From positions 186,001-250,000 of the forward strand of contig NZ_OBMT01000003.1 in NCBI RefSeq assembly GCF_900217815.1: a DNA stretch of 64,000 bases. The letters run 5' to 3'. Each line of letters opens with the position of its first letter. The first letter of the stretch is position 1. The notes beneath the pieces are model-generated. The model was not told the origin of the DNA. It did no database searches and worked only from the letters and a program-made list of their open reading frames with translations. Source of the DNA: Rhodobacter maris. Its GTDB lineage: Bacteria; Pseudomonadota; Alphaproteobacteria; Rhodobacterales; Rhodobacteraceae. Made by a program: the position numbers and the translations under genes. Shown one piece after another: positions 40,887 through 49,587 of this stretch.

Positions 40887-41708
40887 ATGATGAAATCTGC
40901 TCTCACCAAAACGATGATCGCCGTGCTGGCGACGAGCGTAGCCCTGGGGGCGATGCCGGTGCTGGCGCAGGAGACCGCACCTGCCGCAGACGCCGCCAAT
41001 CCGGCGCAAGCGGTGCCGCCCGCGGCGATGCCGGGCGGCCCCGGCCCGATGGGACCGCAAGGTGGAATGGGGATGGGCGGCATGGGTCCGCAAGACGGGA
41101 TGGGGCCGATGGGCGGTTCGTTCGAGGGTCCGATGGGGCCGCTGGCCGACGGTTGGCCCGCCATTGATCTGAAAAGCCTCGACACAGATGGCGATGGCAA
41201 GGTGACGATGGCAGAGATTCAGGCCAGACGCGCCGAGATGGCGAAGGGGATTGACGCGGATGGCGATGGTCTTCTGAGCGCCGACGAACTGGTGGCAGCC
41301 GATCTCGCGCGCATCAAGAGCCGTATCGAGACACGGGTGCAGGCGCGGATTGCGGCGCAGGATATCGATGGCGATGGCAAACTCTCGGCGGCGGAACTTG
41401 CGAGCCCGCCGGTGCCGGTGCGGCTGTTCGAACGGCTCGACACCAATGACGATGGTGCGGTGAGTGCGGAGGAAATGGCGCAGGCGCCGCAAATGATGCC
41501 GCACCGCGGCCAGGACCGCGGCGGTCGTCCCGGCCCGCAGGGCATGGGGCCGATGGGTCAGGGGCCTCAGGGCATGGGGCCGCAGGGAATGGGGTCGATG
41601 GGCCCGGGCCAGAATGGCATTGGGCCCGCGGGAGACCAGGGGCCGGGCGGGGGCTGCGATGCCGCTGCGCGAGATCATCATCGCGGCTGGTTCAATTTCG
41701 GCAATTGA
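40887..41708 (+). CDS. Secreted EF-hand calcium-binding protein
   Basis: This 273-aa protein begins with a signal peptide (MKSALTKTMIAVLATSVALGAMPVLAQ). A Gly/Met/Pro-rich stretch at about residues 45-85 is followed by four EF-hand loops: DTDGDGKVTMAE, DADGDGLLSADE, DIDGDGKLSAAE and DTNDDGAVSAEE. A second Gly/Met/Pro-rich tail and a histidine pair follow. It probably binds calcium in the periplasm. It is first in a group with a sigma factor and a Spy-like protein, so a sensor or buffer role in envelope stress is inferred. Confidence 0.88.
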   Translation: MMKSALTKTMIAVLATSVALGAMPVLAQETAPAADAANPAQAVPPAAMPGGPGPMGPQGGMGMGGMGPQDGMGPMGGSFEGPMGPLADGWPAIDLKSLDTDGDGKVTMAEIQARRAEMAKGIDADGDGLLSADELVAADLARIKSRIETRVQARIAAQDIDGDGKLSAAELASPPVPVRLFERLDTNDDGAVSAEEMAQAPQMMPHRGQDRGGRPGPQGMGPMGQGPQGMGPQGMGSMGPGQNGIGPAGDQGPGGGCDAAARDHHRGWFNFGN

Positions 41709-41788
41709 CGCCGGAAGCGGGCGGCCCCGGGCATCCGGGGCCGGGCCGATGATTGCGATGCGGATCGATCCGCGCTAGGCCTGAGGCG

Positions 41789-42373
41789 ATGGAGATGGCA
41801 TTCGACGCGCAGAGCGAGCTTTCCGACGAGGCCCTGCTGGTGCTTTATGGCAACGGCGACGGGGCGGCGGCGCGCGCGCTCGTGACCCGGCTCGGGCCAA
41901 TCGCCTATCGTGTCGCGCTGCGGATGCTGAACGATCGTGCCGAAGCCGAGGATCTCGCCCAGGAGGCGATGCTGCGGCTGTGGCGGATCGCGCCGGACTG
42001 GCGTTCGGGCGAGGCGAAACCCTCGACCTGGATCTACCGCGTCACCACCAACCTCGCCACAGACCGGCTGCGCAGGCGGCGCGGTCTGGGGCTCGACGAG
42101 GCGCCAGAAGTGGCCGACGGGGCGGCTTCGGCGCTCGACACGATGATCGAAACCGATCGCGCCTCGGCGCTGGAATGCGCTTTGGCGCAACTCCCTGCGC
42201 GGCAGCGTCAGGCGGTGGTGCTGCGCCATCTCGAGGGACTCTCGAACCCCGAGATCGCGGCGGCGATGGAGATCGGGGTCGAGGCTGTGGAAAGCCTGAC
42301 CGCGCGTGGCAAGCGCGCCCTTGCGGCGCTTCTGGCGGGTCGGCGGGAGGAACTGGGGTATGGGCATGACTGA
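41789..42373 (+). CDS. ECF-like sigma-70 family sigma factor
   Basis: The 194-aa protein has region 2 (EAEDLAQEAMLRLWRIAPDWRSGEAKPSTWIYRVTTNLATDRLRRRR) and region 4 (LAQLPARQRQAVVLRHLEGLSNPEIAAAMEIGVEAVESLTARGKRAL). Region 3 is missing, as in extracytoplasmic sigma factors. It should direct RNA polymerase to a small regulon, perhaps including its own cluster. A CTAG element sits 11 bases before the ATG, so the message may be nearly leaderless; the ATG at 41795 is an alternative. It overlaps the next gene, a membrane protein that may be its anti-sigma factor. Confidence 0.9.
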   Translation: MEMAFDAQSELSDEALLVLYGNGDGAAARALVTRLGPIAYRVALRMLNDRAEAEDLAQEAMLRLWRIAPDWRSGEAKPSTWIYRVTTNLATDRLRRRRGLGLDEAPEVADGAASALDTMIETDRASALECALAQLPARQRQAVVLRHLEGLSNPEIAAAMEIGVEAVESLTARGKRALAALLAGRREELGYGHD

Positions 42374-42782
42374 GATGAGTGACGAAGACGACATCCGGCT
42401 TGAAGATTTCTTTGCCCAGGCGCGCCAGGTGGCGCCCGAACCCGCGCCGGCCCTTCTGGCGCAAATGGCGCTTCAGGCCGAAGTGATTCTCGCCGAGCGG
42501 CAGGCGGCCACTGCCGCTGCGCGCGCCAAAGCGGCGGTGGCACCCCGGCGCGGGCTGCTGGCGACCCTTGCGGAGACGTTTGGCGGGTGGAGGGCGCTCG
42601 GCGGCATGGCGGGCGGCATGGCCACCGCCACCGTGGCCGGGCTCTGGATTGGCATCGCGCAGGCCCCGAACCTGATGCAATCGGCGGGGTTTGCGACCAA
42701 CGGCACGAGCACGGCTGCGGTGAGCGAGACATCAAGCTATCTCAACGATGGCGATATTCTGGCGCTGGCACTGGTGGATTGA
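42366..42782 (+). CDS. Single-pass membrane protein, candidate anti-sigma factor
   Basis: The 138-aa protein has a cytoplasmic alpha-helical N half (MSDEDDIRLEDFFAQARQVAP) and one transmembrane helix (GGMAGGMATATVAGLWIGIA). A short outside tail follows. It contains no cysteine or zinc anti-sigma motif. Its gene overlaps the sigma factor gene by eight bases, the usual place for an anti-sigma factor. The role is inferred from position and topology, not sequence similarity. Confidence 0.65.
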   Translation: MTEMSDEDDIRLEDFFAQARQVAPEPAPALLAQMALQAEVILAERQAATAAARAKAAVAPRRGLLATLAETFGGWRALGGMAGGMATATVAGLWIGIAQAPNLMQSAGFATNGTSTAAVSETSSYLNDGDILALALVD

Positions 42783-42792
42783 GAGGGCAGGC

Positions 42793-43428
42793 ATGACGAA
42801 CGACACGACCGGCGCACCGCAGCCCGCACCGGGGAAAAGCGCCGAGGGGCGGATGCGCGGCGGTGTGAAAGTGCTTTTCATCCTCTCGCTGACGCTCAAC
42901 TTTCTGGTTCTGGGCGTCGTCGCCGGAGGGGTGATCGGCCATTTCCGGCATCCGCCGCCCCCCCCGGGGATGGAGCGCGGCAGCGGCGGGCCGGAGGCTT
43001 TCGCCTTCGGGCCGCTCGCCGGGGCCTTCACCCGCGAGGACCGGCAGGCGATGCGCCGCAGCGCCGAGGGCGCGGGCAGCGATCTGGCGGGGATGCGCGC
43101 GCAGATGCAGTCCGATTTCGCGCAACTCGATGCTGCGCTTCGGGCGCAGCCCTATGATGAGGTGAAATTGCAGGCCGTGCTTGCCGAGATGCGCGCCCGC
43201 TCGCAAGCGCGGATTGATCTGGGCGAACAGGTGATGCTGCGCCGGATCGCGGCGATGAACGATGCCGAGCGCGCCGCCTTTGCCGACCGGATGCAGAAGG
43301 GTGTCGAACGGTTTCAGCACCGCTTTGACGAGCGGCACGGACAACGGCCGGAAGGGGGAAGGCCCGGGGAAGACAGACCCGGTGACGCCGGCCCCGGATA
43401 CGGTCAGCCGGGCCGCGCCGGAAACTGA
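42793..43428 (+). CDS. Periplasmic heavy-metal-sensor / Spy-CpxP-like protein
   Basis: The 211-aa protein has an N-terminal membrane anchor (VLFILSLTLNFLVLGVVAGGVIG). A helical periplasmic domain starts FTREDRQAMRRSAEG and resembles the heavy-metal-sensor/Spy fold used for chaperone or metal-sensing roles. The C-terminal tail is Gly/Arg/Pro-rich. It lies ten bases after the anti-sigma candidate in the same operon and may report envelope state to it. The start has GGCAGGC before it. Confidence 0.8.
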   Translation: MTNDTTGAPQPAPGKSAEGRMRGGVKVLFILSLTLNFLVLGVVAGGVIGHFRHPPPPPGMERGSGGPEAFAFGPLAGAFTREDRQAMRRSAEGAGSDLAGMRAQMQSDFAQLDAALRAQPYDEVKLQAVLAEMRARSQARIDLGEQVMLRRIAAMNDAERAAFADRMQKGVERFQHRFDERHGQRPEGGRPGEDRPGDAGPGYGQPGRAGN

Positions 43429-43452
43429 GCCGACAGGGCGCGGCGGGGCCGG

Positions 43453-44865
43453 TCAGGCCGCGCCGCGCTGGAACACGGTCACTTGATTGCGGCCCTCGGC
43501 CTTGGAGCCCAGGAGCGCGCGGTCGGCCTGATGGATCAGCTGCTCGATCGCTTCGGGCTCGGAGCCCAGATTGCTCGTGCCCCCGCCGATCGCGAGGCCA
43601 ATCGACACGGTGATGTCGAGGCGCAGTCCGCCGGGCAGATTGAAGGGCGTTTCCTCGATCATCCGGCAAAGCCGTTCGGCGGCGATCCGCGCCGCCTCGA
43701 GCGTCGTTTCCGGCATTGCCACCAAAAATTCCTCGCCGCCGATCCGCGCCACCAGATCGACCTGTCGCAGATTCATTGTCAGCCGCCGCGCCACCTCGAC
43801 CAGAACGGCATCGCCAGCGGGATGGCCATAGGTGTCATTGACCGATTTGAAGCGGTCCAGATCGAGCGCCATCAATGCGAAACTGCGCCCCGAAAGCCGC
43901 GAGCGCTCCGCCAGCCGCGCCAGATGCGGCATCGCGTAGCGGCGGTTGTAAAGCCCGGTGAGCGGATCGACCAGCGCGAGCCTCAGCCCGTCGGCCACCC
44001 GTTCGCGCTGCCGGTCGTGGCGGCGCTTGCGCGCGATCTGGGCGCGTAGCCTGAGCGCCGCCTCTTCAGCCAAAGCGGGCTCGGTGAGCCGCCCGGGCGT
44101 GACATCGGAGGCGCCGAGATCGAGCGCCACGGCCGAGGTTTCGCGTGCCGCCTCGGGCACGCCGATGCAGATCACCGCATGGCGCGAGCCGGTGCGCGAG
44201 CGCAGCTCGGACATCAGCCGCAGCCCCTCACCCGGGCGGGTCAAATCGGCGGCGATCACATAGGCATCAAGGGGCGGGCTCTCGGCCGCGGCCGAAAGCG
44301 CTCCCTGATAATCGAGCACCCGCAGCGTATCCTGCGGCAAGAACCGCGCCATCGCATTTTTCCAGCTGACGCAGGTTTCACGATCCGGCGCGACGAGGCC
44401 GATGCGGGCGGGCGGCTCGATGGCCGGGGCCGCCGCCTCGGCAAACCCGAGATCCTGACAGGTGGTTTCGCGCAGCCGCAGTTCCTCGTCGGTCTCGCGC
44501 ATCCGCATCAGCGCGCGCAGCCGGGCGAGCAGCGTCAACTCCTCGAACGGTTTGACGATGAAATCATCGGCCCCCATCCGCAGCGCCTCAAGGCGCAGTT
44601 CGGGTGTGGGAAAGGCGGTGACGACGATCACCGGGAGATGACGGCTGGCCGGATCGGCTTTCAGCCGGCGGCACACGTCCAGACCGCTCATGTCGGGCAG
44701 CTGCACGTCGAGAAGCACGAGATCAGGGCTCTCCTGCGCGACCATGCGCAGAGCCGCCGCCCCGGTGCCGGCCTGAATCGTCTCGTATCGGGCGCCCGCA
44801 AGCTTGACCTTCAACACGATCCGATTGGTCGCGACATCGTCCACGATCAGGACTTTCCCTGCCAT
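43453..44865 (-). CDS. pleD: PleD-type diguanylate cyclase response regulator
   Basis: The 470-aa protein has a first receiver domain (DLVLLDVQLPDMSG with the phosphorylated aspartate, and IVKPFEE). A degenerate second receiver occupies about residues 150-280. A GGDEF domain has an intact active site, GGEEF. An RQVD inhibitory site lies five residues upstream, so product feedback is likely. PleD proteins make cyclic di-GMP after phosphorylation by a histidine kinase. No kinase gene is next to it. It converges on the Spy-like gene and is divergent from the DUF3572 gene. Confidence 0.92.
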   Translation of the reverse strand: MAGKVLIVDDVATNRIVLKVKLAGARYETIQAGTGAAALRMVAQESPDLVLLDVQLPDMSGLDVCRRLKADPASRHLPVIVVTAFPTPELRLEALRMGADDFIVKPFEELTLLARLRALMRMRETDEELRLRETTCQDLGFAEAAAPAIEPPARIGLVAPDRETCVSWKNAMARFLPQDTLRVLDYQGALSAAAESPPLDAYVIAADLTRPGEGLRLMSELRSRTGSRHAVICIGVPEAARETSAVALDLGASDVTPGRLTEPALAEEAALRLRAQIARKRRHDRQRERVADGLRLALVDPLTGLYNRRYAMPHLARLAERSRLSGRSFALMALDLDRFKSVNDTYGHPAGDAVLVEVARRLTMNLRQVDLVARIGGEEFLVAMPETTLEAARIAAERLCRMIEETPFNLPGGLRLDITVSIGLAIGGGTSNLGSEPEAIEQLIHQADRALLGSKAEGRNQVTVFQRGAA

Positions 44866-44957
44866 GAACTTTCTGCTCCTTCCACCTGCTCGTTATGATG
44901 TCTATCATTGCTTAGGAAAGGTTAACAAATCCTTTAACATTGCGAAGGGGCAGTGGT

Positions 44958-45236
44958 TTGGAACGCGATTCGGCACAAATTCTTGCGATCAGGGCCCTGG
45001 GCTGGATGGCCGGAGAGCCTCCTGTCTGGGACGCGTTCCTGGCTGCGAGCGGGGCGGATGCAGGCCAGGTGCGCGCCGAGGCGGGCCAGCCGCAGATGCA
45101 GCGCGCGGCGCTTTCCCATGTGATGCGGGAGGATGACTGGGTGCGCGCCTGTGCGGCCGCGCTCGGTGTGCCGCCCGAAGACCTCGCTATGGCGGCGGCG
45201 CTGCTTGAGGGCCCGGGCGGCCGGAACTGGACCTGA
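44958..45236 (+). CDS. DUF3572-family protein
   Basis: This 92-aa protein has the alphaproteobacterial DUF3572 pattern (AQILAIRALGWMAGEPPVWDAFLAASG). It is soluble and helical, with no known role. The start is taken as TTG at 44958 after AGGGG; an earlier TTG at 44940 would add six residues. It shares a divergent promoter region with pleD and lies nine bases before the HAD phosphatase gene. Confidence 0.75.
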   Translation: MERDSAQILAIRALGWMAGEPPVWDAFLAASGADAGQVRAEAGQPQMQRAALSHVMREDDWVRACAAALGVPPEDLAMAAALLEGPGGRNWT

Positions 45237-45245
45237 GGGGGCGTG

Positions 45246-45950
45246 ATGACGGATATTGTCGCGATCCTCTTTGACAAGGATGGCACGCTTTTCGATTTCG
45301 AGGCGACCTGGGGGGCCTGGGCGCGCGGGCTGATGGCGGATCTGGCCAGTGGCGATGCGGCGCAGATCGGGCTGCTTGCGGACGCGATCGGGTATGATCT
45401 TGTGGCGCAGCGGTTTGCGCCCCGGTCACCGGTGATTGCCGGGACGGTCGCGCAGGCCGCAGCCTTGATGCTGCCGTACCTGCCGGGGCGGGAGCTGGGC
45501 GAGCTTGTGGTGACACTCGATGCCGCGGCGCTGCGCGCCCCGCAGGTGCCTGCGGTCGATCTGCCGCGCTGTCTGGGCGGGCTGCGCGCATCCGGGTTCC
45601 GGCTTGGCGTGGCGACGAATGACAGCGAGGCCTCGGCGCGCCACCAGCTTGCGCGGGCAGGCGTTGAAACGCTGTTCGACTTCGTCGCGGGCTACGACAG
45701 CGGCTTTGGTGCGAAACCCGAGCCGGGCCCGCTGCTGGCCTTTGCCGCGCGGCTGGGCGTGGCTCCGGAGCAGGTGGCAATGGTGGGCGACAGCCTGCAT
45801 GATCTTGCCGCCGCCCGCGCCGCCGGCATGCTGGCTGTCGCGGTTCTGACCGGCCCCGCAACGCGCGAGACGCTGGCCCCCGCCGCAGATCTGGTGCTTG
45901 AGACGATCGACGGGCTCGCCCCCTGGATCGCCGGTTCCCCACAGGTCTGA
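45246..45950 (+). CDS. HAD-family phosphatase (phosphoglycolate phosphatase-like)
   Basis: The 234-aa hydrolase has all HAD motifs: nucleophile FDKDGTLFDF at residues 9-18, a threonine-type motif in GVATNDSEAS, a lysine in FGAKPEPG, and GDSLHDLAAARAAG. The general type is phosphoglycolate phosphatase or beta-phosphoglucomutase-like; the substrate cannot be set from sequence. GTG at 45243 is an alternative start. It is probably cotranscribed with the DUF3572 gene. Confidence 0.88.
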   Translation: MTDIVAILFDKDGTLFDFEATWGAWARGLMADLASGDAAQIGLLADAIGYDLVAQRFAPRSPVIAGTVAQAAALMLPYLPGRELGELVVTLDAAALRAPQVPAVDLPRCLGGLRASGFRLGVATNDSEASARHQLARAGVETLFDFVAGYDSGFGAKPEPGPLLAFAARLGVAPEQVAMVGDSLHDLAAARAAGMLAVAVLTGPATRETLAPAADLVLETIDGLAPWIAGSPQV

Positions 45951-46007
45951 ACCCGCTGGCATACCGGCGCCGTCGGCGCTAGCCTGCCGCAACGGCAGGA
46001 GAACACT

Positions 46008-47735
46008 ATGACGGAACGGCTCATTTTCATTTTCATCGGCCTTGTCGGCGGGCTCGCCTTCTGGGGGCTCACCGAGGCGCCCGAGGTGTTCCGGGCGGCG
46101 TTCCTCTGGCTGCCGCTTTGCGTCGCTGCGGCGGCGTTCTTCTTTGCGCTGCTGTCGATGCTCTCCGATCTCGGGCTGCGCCGGGCGCTGTTGCTGGCGG
46201 CGGGCATCGCGCTTGTGACGGCCGCGCTCTCTGCGCTTGAACGGAGCGCTTTCGCGAACGCGGCGCAGATGCTCGACACCGGCCACAACCTTGCGGCGCT
46301 GATCGTGCTCGGCACGCTTCCGGTGCCCTTTGCGCTCGCTTTCGGGCGCGAGGGGCGGCATGGGCTCACCGATTACCGCATTCTCTTCATGGAGAGCTGG
46401 AACATTGTTGTGCGCCAGCTTGCCGCCTGGCTTTTCGTCGGCGTGGTTTTTGCGGTGCTCTGGTTGATGGGAGCGCTGCTCGATCTCGTGGGCGTGCATC
46501 TGCTCAGTGCCCTTCTCCAGCAGGGGCTGGCGGTCTGGCTGATCCTCGGCGCCACCCTCGGGCTCGGCCTCTCGGTGGTGACGGAGATGTCCGACATGGT
46601 CTCGCCCTATCTTCTGCTGCGGTTCTTGCGACTGCTGACCCCGCTCGTGCTGGCCGTGGTGACGGTCTTCCTCGCCGCGCTGCCCCTGCGCGGCCTCGGC
46701 CATCTCTTTGGCGCGCTCTCGGCGGCCTCGGCGCTTCTTGCGACGGCGCTGGCGGTGATCGGGCTCGTATCGGTGGTGGTCGATCAGGACGAGATCGAGG
46801 AGGCGCATGCGCCGGTGCTGACCTGGTCGGCGCGCGGCCTCATGCTTTTGCTGCCAGCGCTGGCAGGGCTTGCGATCTGGGCGCTGGCCGAACGGGTGCG
46901 CCAATACGGCTGGACGCCGGACCGGGTGGCGGCAACGGCGCTCGCCGGGGTGGTGGCGGGCTATGCGCTAGGCTATCTGGGCGCGCTTTTGTCGGGGCGG
47001 CGCTGGATGGAGAAGCTGCGTCAGGCCAATGTGGCGATGGCCTTCGCGATGATCGGGCTCGCCGCGCTCTGGCTCACGCCGCTGATTTCGCCGGAACGGA
47101 TCGCAGCGCAGGGGCAGCTCGCCCGCTTCGCCGCGGGAACCGTGCAAGCCGGGGCTTTGCCGCTTTGGGAGATGGCGCATGACTGGGGCCGACCCGGGGC
47201 TGCGGCGCTCGCGGATCTGCGCAAGGAGGCCTCGCAGGATGGTGCGCTCGCGGGCCGGCTGGCCCAGCTCGATGCCGCCGAAAACCGCTTCAGCTTCGCG
47301 CGTGCGGCGGCCCCGGCTTCCGTTCCCGTAACCTGGCCCGCGGGGCTTGTGCTCTGGCCCGCGGGCGAAGCGCTGCCCGAGGGGCTTGAGGCCGCGCTGC
47401 TTGCCGCGCTCGAACCCACAGAGCAGGCGCAATGCGCCGCCCCCGCCGGGGCCGGGGCCGTGCCGTCCTGCGCGCTGGTTCTGGCAGATCTGAGCCCGGT
47501 GGCGCCCGGGCCGGAGGCGGTGCTTTTGCGCGCTGCGGAATGGGGCGCGCCGAGCGTGTTCGTGAAGGGGCCGAAAGGCTGGAAACGGGTTGCGGCGCGG
47601 CTTCTGGGCGCGGGCACGGCGCCCAGCGGGACCGATCTGATCACCGCGCTCGAAGCGGGCTCGGTGGCGCCGGTTCCCGTCGACCTTCGGGCACTGCAGG
47701 CGGGCGCCTGGCAGATCATCGTGCTGCCGCAATAA
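46008..47735 (+). CDS. DUF4153 membrane protein
   Basis: The 575-aa protein has about ten hydrophobic helices in the first 360 residues and a soluble C-terminal part. The region YRILFMESWNIVVRQLAAWLFVGVVFA matches DUF4153 proteins. The function is unknown. It stands alone, with a CTAG promoter-like element 26 bases before the ATG and GCAGGAG as ribosome site. Confidence 0.8.
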   Translation: MTERLIFIFIGLVGGLAFWGLTEAPEVFRAAFLWLPLCVAAAAFFFALLSMLSDLGLRRALLLAAGIALVTAALSALERSAFANAAQMLDTGHNLAALIVLGTLPVPFALAFGREGRHGLTDYRILFMESWNIVVRQLAAWLFVGVVFAVLWLMGALLDLVGVHLLSALLQQGLAVWLILGATLGLGLSVVTEMSDMVSPYLLLRFLRLLTPLVLAVVTVFLAALPLRGLGHLFGALSAASALLATALAVIGLVSVVVDQDEIEEAHAPVLTWSARGLMLLLPALAGLAIWALAERVRQYGWTPDRVAATALAGVVAGYALGYLGALLSGRRWMEKLRQANVAMAFAMIGLAALWLTPLISPERIAAQGQLARFAAGTVQAGALPLWEMAHDWGRPGAAALADLRKEASQDGALAGRLAQLDAAENRFSFARAAAPASVPVTWPAGLVLWPAGEALPEGLEAALLAALEPTEQAQCAAPAGAGAVPSCALVLADLSPVAPGPEAVLLRAAEWGAPSVFVKGPKGWKRVAARLLGAGTAPSGTDLITALEAGSVAPVPVDLRALQAGAWQIIVLPQ

Positions 47736-47885
47736 GCCGCGCATGCGACCTGCGTGGCCCGACCGACCCTGCCGGCCCGCGCACACTGAAAAAAACGGGC
47801 CGTGTGGGAGAATCCGCTTCGCTCCCCGGTGCCTCTTCGTGCTTTCTTAACAGCCGAACCTCTAGGCTGCGCGCGTGGAGGTCGC

Positions 47886-48485
47886 ATGCTCGGTGTTGTC
47901 AATAAATCTATCCAATCCTTTTTGAGCTCCCATTACGGGGGGCATGTCTGGCGTGAGGTGGCCGAGCGCAGCAACGTCGACCCGGCAGGGTTCGAGGCGA
48001 TGCTGAGCTATGACGACCGTCTTACCGAGGCGCTGCTCGACGCGGCTGAAGCGGTGCTGGAGACACCGCGGGCGATGATCCTCGAAGATATCGGGGCCTG
48101 GCTTGCGATGACCGAACCGATGCGGCGGCTGTTGCGCTTTGGCGGCGCGGATTACTGGGACTTTCTGTTTTCCCTCGATGAACTGCCCGGCCGCGGGCTG
48201 ATGGCACTGCCCGGGCTTGGCCTGCCCGAGCTGATGCTGGCGACCGAGGCGCAGGGCCGGTTCACGCTCTCCGTGAAGGGCGCGATGCCGGGCTGGGGCG
48301 CGGTTATGGCGGGGCTCATGCGCGCGATGGCGGATGATTACGGTGCGCTCGTGCTGATCGATGCGAGCGGGCGCAGCGGTCCGGTGGAACGGGTCTCGGT
48401 GACGCTGCTCGATATGGCCTTTGCCGAGGCACGGCATTTCGATCTGGCCCTGCCGGCGGGAGTTTTGCGCCATGACCTTGCTTGA
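47886..48485 (+). CDS. H-NOX-like protein without the heme histidine
   Basis: The 199-aa protein aligns along its length with H-NOX (heme nitric oxide/oxygen) domains. It starts LGVVNKSIQSFLSSHYG and has the FLFSLDELPGRGLMALPGL helix. In heme-binding H-NOX the fourth residue of the D-E/N-L-H motif is the iron-ligand histidine; here it is Pro101. The YxSxR heme-propionate motif is also not present. It therefore may not bind heme in the usual way. It overlaps the downstream HNOBA-GGDEF gene by 14 bases, the standard H-NOX/cyclase pairing. Confidence 0.85.
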   Translation: MLGVVNKSIQSFLSSHYGGHVWREVAERSNVDPAGFEAMLSYDDRLTEALLDAAEAVLETPRAMILEDIGAWLAMTEPMRRLLRFGGADYWDFLFSLDELPGRGLMALPGLGLPELMLATEAQGRFTLSVKGAMPGWGAVMAGLMRAMADDYGALVLIDASGRSGPVERVSVTLLDMAFAEARHFDLALPAGVLRHDLA

Positions 48486-49506
48486 TCCGAAGGGCCCGGT
48501 GCTGCCCGGCGCCCCCGAATTGCAGCTGACCCTCACCCCTGCGGTGCTGGGGCGACTGATGCCGCTGTTCCTCTGGCTGGACCGGCGCGGCCGGATTCAG
48601 GCGATGGGGCCGACGCTGGCGAAGATTGTCGGATCCGAGGCGCTGGGCACAAGCTATGCGCGCCATTTCACGTTGCGGCGCGCGCGCGGGCGTGATCTTG
48701 GCCCGGAATCGCTCGCGGACGGCCGGCATATCGCGGTGACGCTGGTGCGTCATCCCGGCTTCAACCTGCGCGGCACGGCCGTGGAACTGCCGGGCGCGGC
48801 GCAACCGGGGGCCCTGCTCGTCAATCTCTCCTTCGGGATCCACCTTTCGGAAGCGGTGCGGTTCTTCGGGCTGACCGAACAGGATTTCGCGGCTTCCGAG
48901 CTGGCGATCGAATTTCTCTTCCTCGCCGAGGCGAAGACCGCGGTACTGAACGAATTGCAGGCGCTGACGCGGCGGCTTGAGGAGGCGCGGCGCGAAGCCG
49001 AGAGCGAGGCGCTCAGCGATCCGCTCACCGGCCTGCCGAACCGGCGTGCCTTCGATGCCGCGCTCGACCGCGCGGTAAAGCTGCTCGCACGTGGTGGGCG
49101 CAGCTTTGCGCTTCTTCATCTCGATCTCGATTTCTTCAAGCAGGTCAACGACAATCTTGGCCATGCCGCAGGTGATACGGTGCTGATCCGCGTGGCGCAG
49201 GTGCTGGCGGAGGAGACCCGGCGCGGCGATATGGTGGCGCGGGTCGGCGGCGACGAGTTCATGCTCATTCTGCGCGGGCCGATCGACGAGCGGCGCGTCG
49301 CCGCCTTCGCAGAGCGGCTGATCGCCCGGCTTGAGGAGCCGATCTTCTATGATGGCCGGCCCTGCTGCGTGTCCGCTTCGATCGGTGCGGTGATCGGCGC
49401 CGATGGCGCGGGCGCGGTGGCCGACCGGATGCTCGCCGACGCCGATTCGGCGCTTTACCGCTCCAAGCGCGCCGGGCGAGGGCGCTGCACTGTCTGCGCG
49501 GAGTGA
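48472..49506 (+). CDS. HNOBA-GGDEF diguanylate cyclase
   Basis: This 344-aa cytoplasmic protein has an N-terminal HNOBA (H-NOX-associated) domain at about residues 15-150 (LGRLMPLFLWLDRRGRIQAMG). A coiled-coil linker (TRRLEEARREAESEALSD) follows, then a GGDEF domain from about residue 180. The active site GGDEF is intact and RRGD forms the inhibitory site. It should make cyclic di-GMP and be controlled by the H-NOX-like partner. The ATG at 48472 overlaps that gene's end, and a longer frame upstream is rejected. Confidence 0.92.
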   Translation: MTLLDPKGPVLPGAPELQLTLTPAVLGRLMPLFLWLDRRGRIQAMGPTLAKIVGSEALGTSYARHFTLRRARGRDLGPESLADGRHIAVTLVRHPGFNLRGTAVELPGAAQPGALLVNLSFGIHLSEAVRFFGLTEQDFAASELAIEFLFLAEAKTAVLNELQALTRRLEEARREAESEALSDPLTGLPNRRAFDAALDRAVKLLARGGRSFALLHLDLDFFKQVNDNLGHAAGDTVLIRVAQVLAEETRRGDMVARVGGDEFMLILRGPIDERRVAAFAERLIARLEEPIFYDGRPCCVSASIGAVIGADGAGAVADRMLADADSALYRSKRAGRGRCTVCAE

Positions 49507-49587
49507 GCGAGGGCGCGTCGCTGCGTCCCGTCACCCGAGCGTCACATGCCGGTGGCGCGGGGCCTGCCGATCGGATAGGGCAGGGGC

